Source: Paraplanobispora siamensis (lineage in GTDB: Bacteria; Actinomycetota; Actinomycetes; Streptosporangiales; Streptosporangiaceae). Taken from it: a stretch of 64,000 nucleotides of DNA. Below are positions 1 to 8,063 of this stretch, piece after piece. The DNA lies in contig NZ_BOOJ01000030.1 in assembly GCF_016863175.1 (NCBI RefSeq), positions 62,001 through 126,000 on the forward strand, in the 5' to 3' direction. Position numbers and translations under genes: made by a program. Positions within the stretch are counted from its first letter, which is position 1, and every line of letters starts with the position of its first letter. Under the pieces are notes generated by a model. The model ran no database searches. It saw nothing but the letters and a program-made list of their open reading frames with translations, and was not told the origin of the DNA.

Positions 1-101
1 CCACCCGCCTGGCCTACATGACCGACGAGGCGGCCGAGGGCCGCGACGCGTTCCTGGAGAAGCGGGAGCCCGACTGGAGCCCCTTCCCCTGGTACTTCTG
101 A
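1..101 (+). CDS. menB: C-terminal end of a MenB-like 1,4-dihydroxy-2-naphthoyl-CoA synthase (partial)
   Basis: The frame that opens at base 3 reads [20 protein letters not shown] and ends in [10 protein letters not shown] before a TGA at 99-101. This ending closely resembles the C-terminus of actinobacterial MenB (crotonase superfamily), whose last residues, ending in SPFPxYF, cap the active site. MenB closes the second ring of the naphthoquinone during menaquinone synthesis. Only about 32 residues are inside the window, so catalytic residues cannot be checked. Another crotonase-family enoyl-CoA hydratase is possible but less likely given the SPFP-aromatic ending. Confidence 0.75.
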   Translation, partial: TRLAYMTDEAAEGRDAFLEKREPDWSPFPWYF

Positions 102-171
102 GAAGCCCGCCTTCTGAGAGCCGGGCCGGGACCCGTGTGCGGTCCGCGCCCGGCTCCGGCAAGCTGGAGCG

Positions 172-1209
172 ATGGCGAAGCTTGACCGGCGGGTGGTGGA
201 GGCGGCGGAGGCCGCGCTCGCGCAGCGGAAGTTCGTGACCGCGATCGACGTGCTCACCGGGGTGCGCTGGCTGCACACCCGGCATGTGGACACCTGGCGG
301 CAGGGCCGGGTGGGCGCGCTGGAGCAGCTCGCGGCCGTGGACGGCGCGAAGATGATCGACGCGGTGGCGATCCTGCGGCGCTGGGCCGAGGAGCGCGGGC
401 TCACGCCCAGCGAGACCCCGTACGTGTCGGCCGCCCGGGACCGCGGCCCGCTCCGGTTCCTCACCGAGGGGGACGACGCCGTCTTCCGCGTCCACTGGAT
501 CTCCCCCGACATGAGCGAGGCCCGGCGCAGGCGGCTCGCCGAACGGCAGAGCAAGGCGCCCGACCTGACGGTGGTCGAGCCGCTGGAGGCCTGGACATGC
601 GCCGACTGCCGCGACACCGGCCCCTACCTGATCATGGAGGAGGGCGCCCCGCACTGCCTGACCTGCGCGGACCTGGACCATCTGGTCTTCCTTCCGGCGG
701 GTGACGCGGCGCTCAGCCGCCGGGCGAAGAAGGAGAGCGGGCTGGCCGCCGTGGTGGTCCGCTTCAACTCCCGGCGCAAGCGGTACGAACGTCTGGGCGT
801 CCTGGTGGAGGAGGCCGCGCTGGCGCTGGCCGAGGAGCAGTGCCTGGCCGACGAGGAGGTGCGGCTACGCCGCCGCGAGCGCGACCGCGAACGGCGGGCG
901 GACGAGGACGTGCGCTTCCAGGCCGGGATGGCCGAGGAGATCGTCCGGCTGTTCCCCGGCTGCCCGCCGGAGCGGGCCGAGGAGATCGCCCGGCACGCCG
1001 GTCAGCGCGGCAGCGGCCGGGTGGGCCGTACCGCCGCAGCCCGCGTCCTCGACGAGAACGCCGTCACCCTCGCCGTGATCGCCTCGGTGCGCCACCTCGA
1101 CACCGAGTACGACCGGCTGCTGATGTCCGGGGTGCCCAGGACCGAGGCCCGCGACCGGATCCGGGCGGACATCGACCGGGTCCTCGGCTCCTGGCGCCGT
1201 CCCGCCTGA
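172..1209 (+). CDS. DUF2293 domain protein with a two-CxxC putative zinc site
   Basis: A 345-residue soluble protein with no signal peptide or membrane segment. Residues 143-146 (CADC) and 162-165 (CLTC) form a pair of CxxC knuckles that could bind zinc. A very charged Arg/Glu-rich helix follows around 225-250. The C-terminal part, about 250-335, matches my recollection of the DUF2293 family, whose role is unknown. The ATG at 172 has a GGAG ribosome site a few bases upstream. It lies 70 bases after the menB-like stop on the same strand and may be co-transcribed. The CxxC pairs and basic regions would suit nucleic-acid binding, but that is inference. Confidence 0.7.
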   Translation: MAKLDRRVVEAAEAALAQRKFVTAIDVLTGVRWLHTRHVDTWRQGRVGALEQLAAVDGAKMIDAVAILRRWAEERGLTPSETPYVSAARDRGPLRFLTEGDDAVFRVHWISPDMSEARRRRLAERQSKAPDLTVVEPLEAWTCADCRDTGPYLIMEEGAPHCLTCADLDHLVFLPAGDAALSRRAKKESGLAAVVVRFNSRRKRYERLGVLVEEAALALAEEQCLADEEVRLRRRERDRERRADEDVRFQAGMAEEIVRLFPGCPPERAEEIARHAGQRGSGRVGRTAAARVLDENAVTLAVIASVRHLDTEYDRLLMSGVPRTEARDRIRADIDRVLGSWRRPA

Positions 1210-1260
1210 CGCCCCGGCGGTTCCGCGAAATTGTCGGACCCCGCCGCCACAATGGGGCGC

Positions 1261-1638
1261 ATGGAGAAGTGGCGCGAGGTCCGCGAGACGCTGCGCGAGT
1301 TCGCGCTGCGGTTCCCCGAGGCGTACGAGGACCATCCCTGGGGCGAGACCGTCATCAAGGTCAACAAGAAGATCTTCGTCTTCCTCGGCATCGAGGAACC
1401 GACCGAGAAGTGGAACCCCACCGTCGGGGTCAAGCTCCCCGAGTCCCACGGCCACGCCCTGGCCCTCGACGGAGTCGAGCCCTCCGGATACGGCCTCGGC
1501 AAGGCCGGATGGGTGACGATCCCCCTCATGGGCACCCTGCCCGAGACCGAGGTGCTCCTCGACTGGATCGAAGAAAGCTACCGCGCCGTGGCCCCCAAGA
1601 AACTCATCGCCAAACTCGACCTCTCCGAAGAGGCCTGA
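1261..1638 (+). CDS. MmcQ/YjbR family protein
   Basis: About 125 residues beginning MEKWREVRETL. The family signature is visible: an N-terminal helix with FPEAYEDHPWGE, then KVNKKIFVFLG, a strand with VGVKLPES, and GKAGWVTIPL near the end. MmcQ/YjbR proteins have a CyaY-like fold and are annotated as putative DNA-binding proteins; no catalytic role is established. The ATG at 1261 gives the usual family length. In-frame alternatives are ATG 1252 and TTG 1231, which would add 3 or 10 residues without a better ribosome site. Confidence 0.75.
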   Translation: MEKWREVRETLREFALRFPEAYEDHPWGETVIKVNKKIFVFLGIEEPTEKWNPTVGVKLPESHGHALALDGVEPSGYGLGKAGWVTIPLMGTLPETEVLLDWIEESYRAVAPKKLIAKLDLSEEA

Positions 1639-1739
1639 CCCCGGCGACACCCGATCCGCCCGTTCCCCGGTTCCGGTTGTGGCCCGGCCGACCTGATGAT
1701 GATCGGCCTGCCCGACCACCGGCCCCGGCCGTGGCCGGG

Positions 1740-2351
1740 TCAGGGGGCGTCGGAGGGGCGGGTGGCGAGGATGCGGGCGAGCAGGGTGGTGAGGGCGGTG
1801 CGTTCGGCGGGTTCCAGGGGGGCGAACCACTGCTGTTCCCGGCGGGTCTGTTCGGCGAAGGCCTCCTGGACCGCGATCTCCCCCTTGGCCGTCAGGGCGA
1901 CCGTCACCGCGCGCCGGTCGTCCGGCACCGGGCGCCGCTCGACCAGGCCGTCGCGTTCCAGGGTGTTGACCGCGTTGGTCATCGCCGAGCGGGACATCGC
2001 GGAGATCTCGGCGAGCCGGGCGGGCTGGGTGGGGCCCAGCAGCCAGAGCTTGAACATCAGCCGGAAGCCGGGCAGCGTCCAGCCGCGCGGGCGGTGGATG
2101 CGGGTCTCCAGGTCCGTCACGAGCAGATAGGCCAGCTGGAGCAGGTTGTAGGCCAGTTCGAACGCCTCGGGATCGGCCGGGGGCGGCATCGCGGCCAGGC
2201 GGTCCCGTGCGTACGCGGCATATCGGAGATCGGCCCTTTCCCCGGGCGCCCCGCCCCCCTCCGGGACGCCGCCCGCCGTCCCGGCACCCTCCGAGACTTC
2301 ACCCCCGGCCCGCGTGCCCGGTCCCGTACCCGCTGATCGCGCCTTTTCCAC
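1740..2351 (-). CDS. MarR family transcriptional regulator
   Basis: A winged-helix regulator of up to 203 residues. The MarR core is clear: ARLAEISAMSRSAMTNAVN is the recognition helix region (about 108-127) and DGLVERRPVPDDRRAVTVAL is the wing with the family DDRR turn. The first 50 residues are Gly/Ala/Pro-rich and unlike a folded domain, so the true start may be internal, for example the ATG near 2189 (MPPPADPEAFELAYN). It is transcribed away from the FAD monooxygenase at 2443, and two palindromes lie between them (2390-2427). It therefore probably represses itself and the monooxygenase/DUF3237/hydrolase genes until an aromatic ligand binds. The ligand is not predictable. Confidence 0.85.
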   Translation of the reverse strand: MEKARSAGTGPGTRAGGEVSEGAGTAGGVPEGGGAPGERADLRYAAYARDRLAAMPPPADPEAFELAYNLLQLAYLLVTDLETRIHRPRGWTLPGFRLMFKLWLLGPTQPARLAEISAMSRSAMTNAVNTLERDGLVERRPVPDDRRAVTVALTAKGEIAVQEAFAEQTRREQQWFAPLEPAERTALTTLLARILATRPSDAP

Positions 2352-2389
2352 CGGACAAGTCTTGCGCAGGGCTCCGGCCCCCGGGAATA

Positions 2390-2427
2390 TTGTTTCGGCC
2401 GTAACAAAGTTCTTTCACGGCCGTGAA
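2390..2427. promoter_or_regulatory. two adjacent palindromes, probable MarR operators
   Basis: TTGTTTCGGCCGTAACAA at 2390-2407 is an 18-base palindrome with one mismatched pair (16 of 18 bases symmetric). TTCACGGCCGTGAA at 2414-2427 is a perfect 14-base palindrome. Both centre on CGGCCG, with axes 22 bases apart, about two helical turns. They lie in the gap between the divergent MarR gene and the monooxygenase start at 2443, the expected place for a MarR operator pair. Confidence 0.6.
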
Positions 2428-2442
2428 GCCCCGGGAGGTCCC

Positions 2443-3612
2443 GTGCGCGTCGTCATCGCCGGTGGCGGGATCGGCGGCCTGAGCGCCGCGCTGAGCCTGC
2501 ACGCCGCCGGGTTCGAGGACGTCGCCGTCCACGAGGCCGCCCAGGAGCTCCGTCCGCTGGGCGTCGGCATCAACCTGCTCCCCCACGCCGTGCGGGAGCT
2601 GACCGAGCTGGGCCTCGCCGACCGGCTGGCGGAGATCGGGGTGGCCACCGCCGAGCTGGCCTACTTCAACCGGTACGGCACCGCCATCTGGTCCGAGCCC
2701 CGGGGCCTGGACGCCGGATACGCCTGGCCGCAGTACTCCGTGCACCGGGGACGGCTGCAGATGCTCCTGCTGGAGGCCGTGGTCGAACGGCTCGGCCCGC
2801 GGGCCGTACGGACCGGGAGCAGGATCACCGGCCCCGGTGACGAGGACCTGCTGATCGGGGCGGACGGCATCAACTCGGCGGTCCGCGCGCACCTGTTCCC
2901 CGGCGAGGGCCCGCCCCCGTGGAACGGGCTGGTCCTGTGGCGGGGCATGACGTACGGCGAGCCGTTCCTGACCGGGCGATCGATGATCATGGCCGGGGAC
3001 GGGACCCAGAAGTTCGTCGCCTACCCGATCGAGACCGGCGGGCGCACCCTGATCAACTGGATCGCCGAGCGCCCCCTGGACGGCGAGGCCCCGGACCGGG
3101 GCAACTGGAACCGCCGGGCGGACCTGAAGGAGATCCTGCGGCACTTCGCGGACTGGAGCTTCGACTGGCTCGACGTCCCCGGGATCATCGCCGGGGCCGA
3201 CGCCGCCTACGAGTACCCGATGGTGGACCGCGAGCCGCTGCCGTACTGGACCTCGGGGAAGGTCACCCTGCTGGGCGACGCGGCCCACGCGATGTACCCG
3301 ATCGGCTCCAACGGCGCCTCCCAGGCGATCATCGACGCCCGCGTGCTCGCGCACTCGCTGGCCCGCGGCGACCTGACGGCCTACGAGGCGGCCCGGCGCC
3401 CCGCCACCACCGCCCTGCAGCTGTCCAACCGGCGGATGGGACCGGAGGTCGTGATGAAGCTCGCCCACGAGCGCGCGCCGGACGGCTTCGACGACATCGA
3501 GAAGGTCGTCCCCCACGCGGAGCGGGCCGAGATCGCCGCCTCCTACAAGCGCACGGCCGGGTTCGACCCGGCCTCCCTCAACGAGCGGCCCTCGTGGAGC
3601 GTGACGCGGTGA
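2443..3612 (+). CDS. PhzS-like FAD-dependent aromatic monooxygenase
   Basis: About 389 residues. The start is the GTG at 2443, which has GGGAGG at 2432-2437 and begins VRVVIAGGGIGG, the Rossmann dinucleotide motif; an upstream extension has no support. The second FAD motif GDAAHAMYPIGSNGASQA lies near residue 278. LRPLGVGINLLPHAVREL, YSVHRGRLQMLL and YPMVDREPLPYW resemble PhzS, the flavin monooxygenase that hydroxylates and decarboxylates 5-methylphenazine-1-carboxylate, and related salicylate-hydroxylase-type enzymes. The loop between ITGPGDEDLL and IGADGI is shorter than I recall in that group. The actual aromatic substrate is unknown. No phenazine core genes are visible, so phenazine modification is not claimed. 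It overlaps the DUF3237 gene by 4 bases. Confidence 0.8.
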   Translation: MRVVIAGGGIGGLSAALSLHAAGFEDVAVHEAAQELRPLGVGINLLPHAVRELTELGLADRLAEIGVATAELAYFNRYGTAIWSEPRGLDAGYAWPQYSVHRGRLQMLLLEAVVERLGPRAVRTGSRITGPGDEDLLIGADGINSAVRAHLFPGEGPPPWNGLVLWRGMTYGEPFLTGRSMIMAGDGTQKFVAYPIETGGRTLINWIAERPLDGEAPDRGNWNRRADLKEILRHFADWSFDWLDVPGIIAGADAAYEYPMVDREPLPYWTSGKVTLLGDAAHAMYPIGSNGASQAIIDARVLAHSLARGDLTAYEAARRPATTALQLSNRRMGPEVVMKLAHERAPDGFDDIEKVVPHAERAEIAASYKRTAGFDPASLNERPSWSVTR

Positions 3613-4115
3613 AGCCCAGGACAGATGACGCGGTGAAGCCCGGGAAGGACCGGACCGCCGCGCTCATGGACCTCGAACCGCTCGCCACGTTCCACGTGGA
3701 ACTCGACCCGATCCTCGATCTCGGCGACTCCCAGTGGGGCCGCCGCCGGGTGATCAACATCGTCGGCGGGTCCTTCGAGGGCCCGCGCCTGTCGGGCACC
3801 GTACTCCCCGGCGGAGCCGACTGGCAGGTCCTGCACGCCGACGGGATGGCCAGCATCGACACCCGCTACACGCTGCGCACCCACGACGGCGCCCACCTGT
3901 GCATCTCCACCTCCGGGGTGCGGCACGGCCCCCGCGAGGTCCTCGACCGTCTGGCCCGGGGAGAGACGGTGGACCCGTCGGAGTACTACTTCCGGCTGTT
4001 CTGCCGCTTCGAGACCGGCGACGACCGCTACCTGTGGCTCAACCGGACCCTGGCGGTCGCCTCCGGGGCCCGCACCGCCGACGCCGTCCGCTACGACGCC
4101 TACGCGCTGACCTGA
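3609..4115 (+). CDS. DUF3237 family protein
   Basis: A protein of about 168 residues whose core starts MDLEPLATFHVELDPI. DUF3237 features are present: GGSFEGPRLSGTVLPGGADW, the strand ADGMASIDTRYTLRTHDGA, EYYFRLFCRFETGD and a LNRTLAVASG ending. The family is a small beta-barrel of unknown reaction, often beside aromatic-degradation or alpha/beta-hydrolase genes. I chose the GTG at 3609 because it overlaps the previous stop as GTGA and has GGAG at 3596-3599. GTG 3633 and ATG 3666 are in-frame alternatives that give a more family-like N-terminus. The tight linkage implies a role in the same conversion as the monooxygenase. Confidence 0.75.
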   Translation: MKPRTDDAVKPGKDRTAALMDLEPLATFHVELDPILDLGDSQWGRRRVINIVGGSFEGPRLSGTVLPGGADWQVLHADGMASIDTRYTLRTHDGAHLCISTSGVRHGPREVLDRLARGETVDPSEYYFRLFCRFETGDDRYLWLNRTLAVASGARTADAVRYDAYALT

Positions 4116-4151
4116 CCGGCCCCGTCCCCCGCCCCACCCCCGGGAACCGCC

Positions 4152-5747
4152 ATGCCGAAGCTGAACCGCCCCCCGCTCCGCCTGACCGCCGAGCACGACA
4201 GCCCCATCCCGATGCGGGACGGCACGATCCTGCGCGCCGACCTCCACCGCCCGGCCGAGGGCGGGCCGTTCCCCACCCTGCTGGTGCGCACGCCGTACGG
4301 CGAGGGCACCTTCCGGACGGTCCCGGTCGTCCCCGCGCTGGAGGCCGGGTTCGCGGTGGTGCTCCAGCACTGCCGGGGGCGCGGCGGCAGCGACGGGGAG
4401 TTCCGGCCGTGGCTGGACGAGGGCCCCGACGGCCACGACACCATCGCCTGGATCACCGCCCAGCCCTGGTCGAACGGCGAGGTGGTGATGAGCGGCACGT
4501 CCTACCTGGCCGGGTGCGCGCTGCAGGCGGCGGCCACCCGCCCGCCGGGCCTGAAGGCGGTGGTCGCCACGATGACGCCGCACGACTTCCACGACGGGCT
4601 GAAGTACCACGGCGGGGCGTTCGCGCTGGGCTCGGCGCTGCACTGGGGGACGCTGCAGGCCATGCTCGGCCTGCTCCACGCCGGGGAGGCCGGCGAGGAC
4701 GTCGGGGCCGGGTTCGGCGCGATCCTGCCCATGCTGGGCGACCCGGCCGCCGCGGCCCGCACCCTGCCGCTGAACGCCATCGGCGGCATCCCCTGGTGGC
4801 GGGACTGGATCTCGCATCCGGAGCGCGACGCGTACTGGCAGGAGCTGGCCGAGACCCTCCGCCACGACCGGATCGAGGTGCCGGTCATGCACGTGGCGGG
4901 CTGGTTCGACCTGTTCCTGTCCGGGACGCTGGAGAACCACCGCCGGCTGGGCGGACCGCTGGTCATCGGCCCCTGGTCGCACACCTCGCAGGGGACCGGC
5001 ACCGGGCGGCTGGACTTCGGCTTCTTCTCCTCCGCGCAGGCGATCCGGCTGGAGCAGCGCCAGCTGGCCTTCCTCAAGGGCGAGGACACCGGCCCGGCGG
5101 TGAAGATCTTTGTGATGGGCGACGACGTCTGGCGCGACGAGGAGGCCTGGCCGCTGGGGCGCGCGGTGCCCATCCGCTACCACCTGCACTCCGACGGCCT
5201 GCTGTCCCCGGCTCCCCCCTCGGCGGCCGCGCCGGTCACCTTCACCTACGACCCCCGCGACCCGGTCCCCACGGTCGGCGGCCCGCTGCTGCTGCCCGAC
5301 CCGACCAACGTCGGCCCCCAGGACCAGCGCGACGTGGAGCTCCGCCCGGACGTGCTGTGCTACACCACCGACGTGCTCACCGGGGACGTGGAGGTCACCG
5401 GCCCGGTGTCGGTGACGCTGCACGCCGAGACCTCGGCGGCGAGCACCGACTGGACGGCCAAGCTGGTCGACGTGCACCCCGACGGCCGGGCGATGAGCGT
5501 GATCGACGGGATCGTGCGGACCTCTGTGCCGTCCGGGGTCCACGAGATCGACCTGGTGGCGACCAGCCAGGTCTTCAAGGCCGGTCACCGAATCCGCGTC
5601 GAGGTCTCCAGCTCCAACTTCCCGCGCTTCGACCGCAACCCCGGCACGGGCCGGACCGGCGCCGACTCGGCCGAGGTCGGGATGGTGGTCCAGCACCAGA
5701 GCGTCTTCCCCGACTCCTACATCACGCTGCCGGTCGTCCCCCGCTGA
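4152..5747 (+). CDS. CocE/NonD family alpha/beta hydrolase (X-Pro dipeptidyl-peptidase S15 type)
   Basis: A 531-residue cytosolic-looking esterase. PMRDGTILRADLHRP is the family opening. RTPYGEG provides the oxyanion Tyr, and SGTSYLAG carries the nucleophile Ser at about residue 117 in the G-x-S-Y motif. HVAGWFDLFLSG carries the catalytic Asp and VIGPWSH the His region. The C-terminal jelly-roll domain (from about residue 370) includes FTYDPRDPVPTVGG. CocE-like enzymes hydrolyse esters and amides, cocaine esterase being the best-known example. It starts 36 bases after the DUF3237 stop, so the three genes look like one transcription unit. The substrate is probably an ester or amide related to the monooxygenase product, which is inference. 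Confidence 0.85.
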   Translation: MPKLNRPPLRLTAEHDSPIPMRDGTILRADLHRPAEGGPFPTLLVRTPYGEGTFRTVPVVPALEAGFAVVLQHCRGRGGSDGEFRPWLDEGPDGHDTIAWITAQPWSNGEVVMSGTSYLAGCALQAAATRPPGLKAVVATMTPHDFHDGLKYHGGAFALGSALHWGTLQAMLGLLHAGEAGEDVGAGFGAILPMLGDPAAAARTLPLNAIGGIPWWRDWISHPERDAYWQELAETLRHDRIEVPVMHVAGWFDLFLSGTLENHRRLGGPLVIGPWSHTSQGTGTGRLDFGFFSSAQAIRLEQRQLAFLKGEDTGPAVKIFVMGDDVWRDEEAWPLGRAVPIRYHLHSDGLLSPAPPSAAAPVTFTYDPRDPVPTVGGPLLLPDPTNVGPQDQRDVELRPDVLCYTTDVLTGDVEVTGPVSVTLHAETSAASTDWTAKLVDVHPDGRAMSVIDGIVRTSVPSGVHEIDLVATSQVFKAGHRIRVEVSSSNFPRFDRNPGTGRTGADSAEVGMVVQHQSVFPDSYITLPVVPR

Positions 5748-5768
5748 GGGTTCCGCGAGCGCCCCGGG

Positions 5769-6416
5769 TCAGGGCTGCTGCCAGGCCAGGCGGATGGCGA
5801 AGCCCACCAGGAGCACGCCGGTGACCTGCTCGATCCTGGCCCGCACCCGGGGCGTGCGCAGCAACGCGCCGATGCGGGCCACGACCACGTTGTAGAGGCT
5901 GAACCAGAGCAGGTACAGCCCCGCGAAGATCGCCGACAGCAGCAGGGCCCGGCCCAGGGTGTTGCCGTGGGTGGGCAGGAACTGCGGGAGGAAGGTCACG
6001 AAGAACAGCGCGACCTTGGGGTTGAGCACGTTCGACAGCAGGCCGTTGCGGATGTGCTGGAGCGGGGAGCACCGTTCCGGCCCAGAGTCCGGCGCAGAGT
6101 CCGGCCCGGCTTCCGGGGCCGCGGCGGTGGTGGCGGCCGTACGGCGGCCGGCGCGCAGGGACTGCACGCCGAGCCAGAGGAGGTAGACCACGCCCACGAC
6201 CTTCAGCGCGGTGAAGGCGGTCGCGGAGGTCAGCAGCAGGGCGGAGAGCCCGACGGCGGCGGCGGTGGCGTGGACGGTCAGGCCGATCAGGCCGCCGAAC
6301 ATGGTCAGCAGGCCGGCGGTACGGCCGAAGGCGAGGGCGTTGCGAGTGATCAGGGCCTGGTCGGGCCCGGGAACCATGATCATCACAAGCGCCGTGACCG
6401 CGAAGGTCGTCAGCAT
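5769..6416 (-). CDS. LysE family amino-acid exporter
   Basis: A 215-residue integral membrane protein starting MLTTFAVTALVMIMVPGPDQ. The GPD motif after the first helix and LLSNVLNPKVALFFVTFLPQF are hallmarks of LysE/RhtB exporters, which pump amino acids or homoserine-type metabolites out of the cell. There are five to six hydrophobic helices. Between the third and fourth lies an unusually long Ala/Pro/Ser cytoplasmic linker rich in PDSAPDSGPE. The ATG at 6416 has GGGAG upstream; a longer 236-residue reading would add a hydrophilic tail that the family lacks. It converges on the CocE gene with a 21-base gap and diverges from the LuxR-type regulator. Confidence 0.85.
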   Translation of the reverse strand: MLTTFAVTALVMIMVPGPDQALITRNALAFGRTAGLLTMFGGLIGLTVHATAAAVGLSALLLTSATAFTALKVVGVVYLLWLGVQSLRAGRRTAATTAAAPEAGPDSAPDSGPERCSPLQHIRNGLLSNVLNPKVALFFVTFLPQFLPTHGNTLGRALLLSAIFAGLYLLWFSLYNVVVARIGALLRTPRVRARIEQVTGVLLVGFAIRLAWQQP

Positions 6417-6593
6417 GAACGGGGGTCTCCCTGGATGCGATGAGGAAAAGCGCCTTTTGGGCACGCTGATCCTATTCATCCGAATACCCAGAGGTTCACC
6501 CGGCCTGGGAAGATCAACGAGAGGGTTCCGCAGCGTGGATCAACCGGCCTGAATCCCCCGCGGCGGGTACGGAGGCGGATCGGAAGGAGGCGT

Positions 6594-7319
6594 GTGGACG
6601 AGAACGTGTCACTGGCCCGGCTCACCCACCGGCTGGAGGAGGTGGTGAGCGAGCTGCGCGGCGTCCCCGTCGACGTCGAGCGGCTGACGGACGGTGAACT
6701 CATCCTGCGGCAGGTCGCCCACGCCCTCGGCGCCTCCGACGAGCTGCGCGCCATGTACCCGACGGGCACGCCGGAGGTGGGCCGCCGGGGGAACAAGAAC
6801 ATGCCCGACCTCCTCGACGCCCTGCGACGCGGCATGCGGGTGAGGCTGATCACCCACGCGAGCATGCTGGGCGATCCGGCCAAGGCGAGCCGGATCAGGG
6901 AGATGCACGCCGCCGGCGCCCTGTGCCGGGTCACCGACGAGCCGATCCAGCAACTGCTCGTCTTCGACCGCTCCGTGGCGTTCCTCCGGATGACCCCCGT
7001 CGACCACGCACCGGGCGCCCTCCTCATCAGGCAGCAGAGTCTGATCGCCGCCTTCGTCGACCTGTTCGAGCTGACCTGGGCCGGGAGCCGGGAGGCCACC
7101 GAACCGGCGTACCGGCTGACCCCGCGCGAGCACGAGGTCCTCACCTTGATCGCCGAGGGACGCTCCAACAGCGCCGTCGCCCGTGCGCTGTCCATCACGG
7201 AGGCGGCCGTCGGCAAACACGTCGCCGGCGTGTTCGCCAAACTCGGGCTCCCCGCCACCGAGGACGACAACCGGCGGGTGCTCGCGGTGCTGGCCTATCT
7301 GCGCGGCTCCGTGCAGTAG
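6594..7319 (+). CDS. LuxR-type (HTH) transcriptional regulator with a TrmB/PLD-like sensing domain
   Basis: A 241-residue regulator. Residues 170-235 form a LuxR/FixJ helix-turn-helix: YRLTPREHEVLTLIAEGRSN followed by SITEAAVGKHVAGVF. The N-terminal half carries DLLDALRRGMRVRLITHASM and VTDEPIQQLLVFDRSVAFLR, the phospholipase-D-fold-like sensing region seen in many actinobacterial orphan LuxR regulators that lack a receiver domain. The start is the GTG at 6594, just after GGAAGGAGG (6582-6590); the spacing is short but it is the only good site. It faces away from lysE, with 177 bases between the two starts, and could control lysE. Confidence 0.8.
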   Translation: MDENVSLARLTHRLEEVVSELRGVPVDVERLTDGELILRQVAHALGASDELRAMYPTGTPEVGRRGNKNMPDLLDALRRGMRVRLITHASMLGDPAKASRIREMHAAGALCRVTDEPIQQLLVFDRSVAFLRMTPVDHAPGALLIRQQSLIAAFVDLFELTWAGSREATEPAYRLTPREHEVLTLIAEGRSNSAVARALSITEAAVGKHVAGVFAKLGLPATEDDNRRVLAVLAYLRGSVQ

Positions 7320-7409
7320 TGGCGCGGGGGCGGGGGTAGGGATAGGTCCACCACGTCCTCGCCCCAGCCTCCATGCGGGCGAGATCCGGTACGGACTTCA
7401 ATTGAAGCC

Positions 7410-8012
7410 ATGCAACGCATGACTGGATTACTGGTCGGCGCGGTCTTCGGCGCGGTCTTCGTCGTCGTCAACGCGCAGAGCCCGCTGAACACCCTGACCG
7501 CCGGCCTCCTGCGGGTGGCCGCCTGCCTGGCGGCCGCGAGCGTCCTCGCCATGTGGTTCCTCGCCGTCCGGAGCGAACGGTCCGCCGGGAAGCCCGCCGA
7601 GACCGCCGGGACCGCACAGCCCGCCGGGACCGCACAGCCCGGCACGCCGGGCATGTACGGCCGCGGCTACCTGATCATCCTCGTCGCCGAGGTGGTCCTG
7701 CTCTACGGCGGGCTCCAGGTGCTGGCCGCCTGGGAACGTCCCGTGCAGGCCAACGTCGCCTGGATCGCCTTCGTGGTCGGCGTGCACTTCATCGCGCTGG
7801 CGCCCGTGTGGAAGGACTGGAACATCGCCGTGCCCGGCACGGTCCTGACCCTGCTCGGCGTCGCCGGCTTCGTCATGGTGTCCACCGGCGCCCTGGACTG
7901 GGTGCCGTTCGTCAGCGGGGTGCTCTCCGGGGTGGTGCTCCTGGTCGGGTGCGTCGGCTTCGGCTGGCGCATCACGACGGCCATCCGGGCTCAGGCCGCC
8001 CAGACGGCCTGA
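7410..8012 (+). CDS. predicted multi-pass membrane protein, unknown function
   Basis: A 200-residue protein with about six hydrophobic stretches: residues 5-22, 33-50, 85-105, 118-134, 142-158 and 165-185. A hydrophilic loop after the second helix contains a direct repeat, AGTAQP-AGTAQP, at about residues 66-77, copied exactly in the DNA. It starts with ATG at 7410 and stands alone between a LuxR-type regulator and the convergent kynureninase. No known domain was recognised. It resembles small actinobacterial integral membrane proteins without assigned roles. Confidence 0.65.
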   Translation: MQRMTGLLVGAVFGAVFVVVNAQSPLNTLTAGLLRVAACLAAASVLAMWFLAVRSERSAGKPAETAGTAQPAGTAQPGTPGMYGRGYLIILVAEVVLLYGGLQVLAAWERPVQANVAWIAFVVGVHFIALAPVWKDWNIAVPGTVLTLLGVAGFVMVSTGALDWVPFVSGVLSGVVLLVGCVGFGWRITTAIRAQAAQTA

Positions 8013-8063
8013 GCCCGCGGGACCCCGGCCTCACCTTCACCCCGGGAGCGCCCGCAGCCGCTC

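Noticed and set aside
2443-3612. Phenazine biosynthesis from the PhzS-like enzyme
   Set aside because: No phzA-G or phzM genes in the window; the similarity only supports a flavin aromatic monooxygenase.
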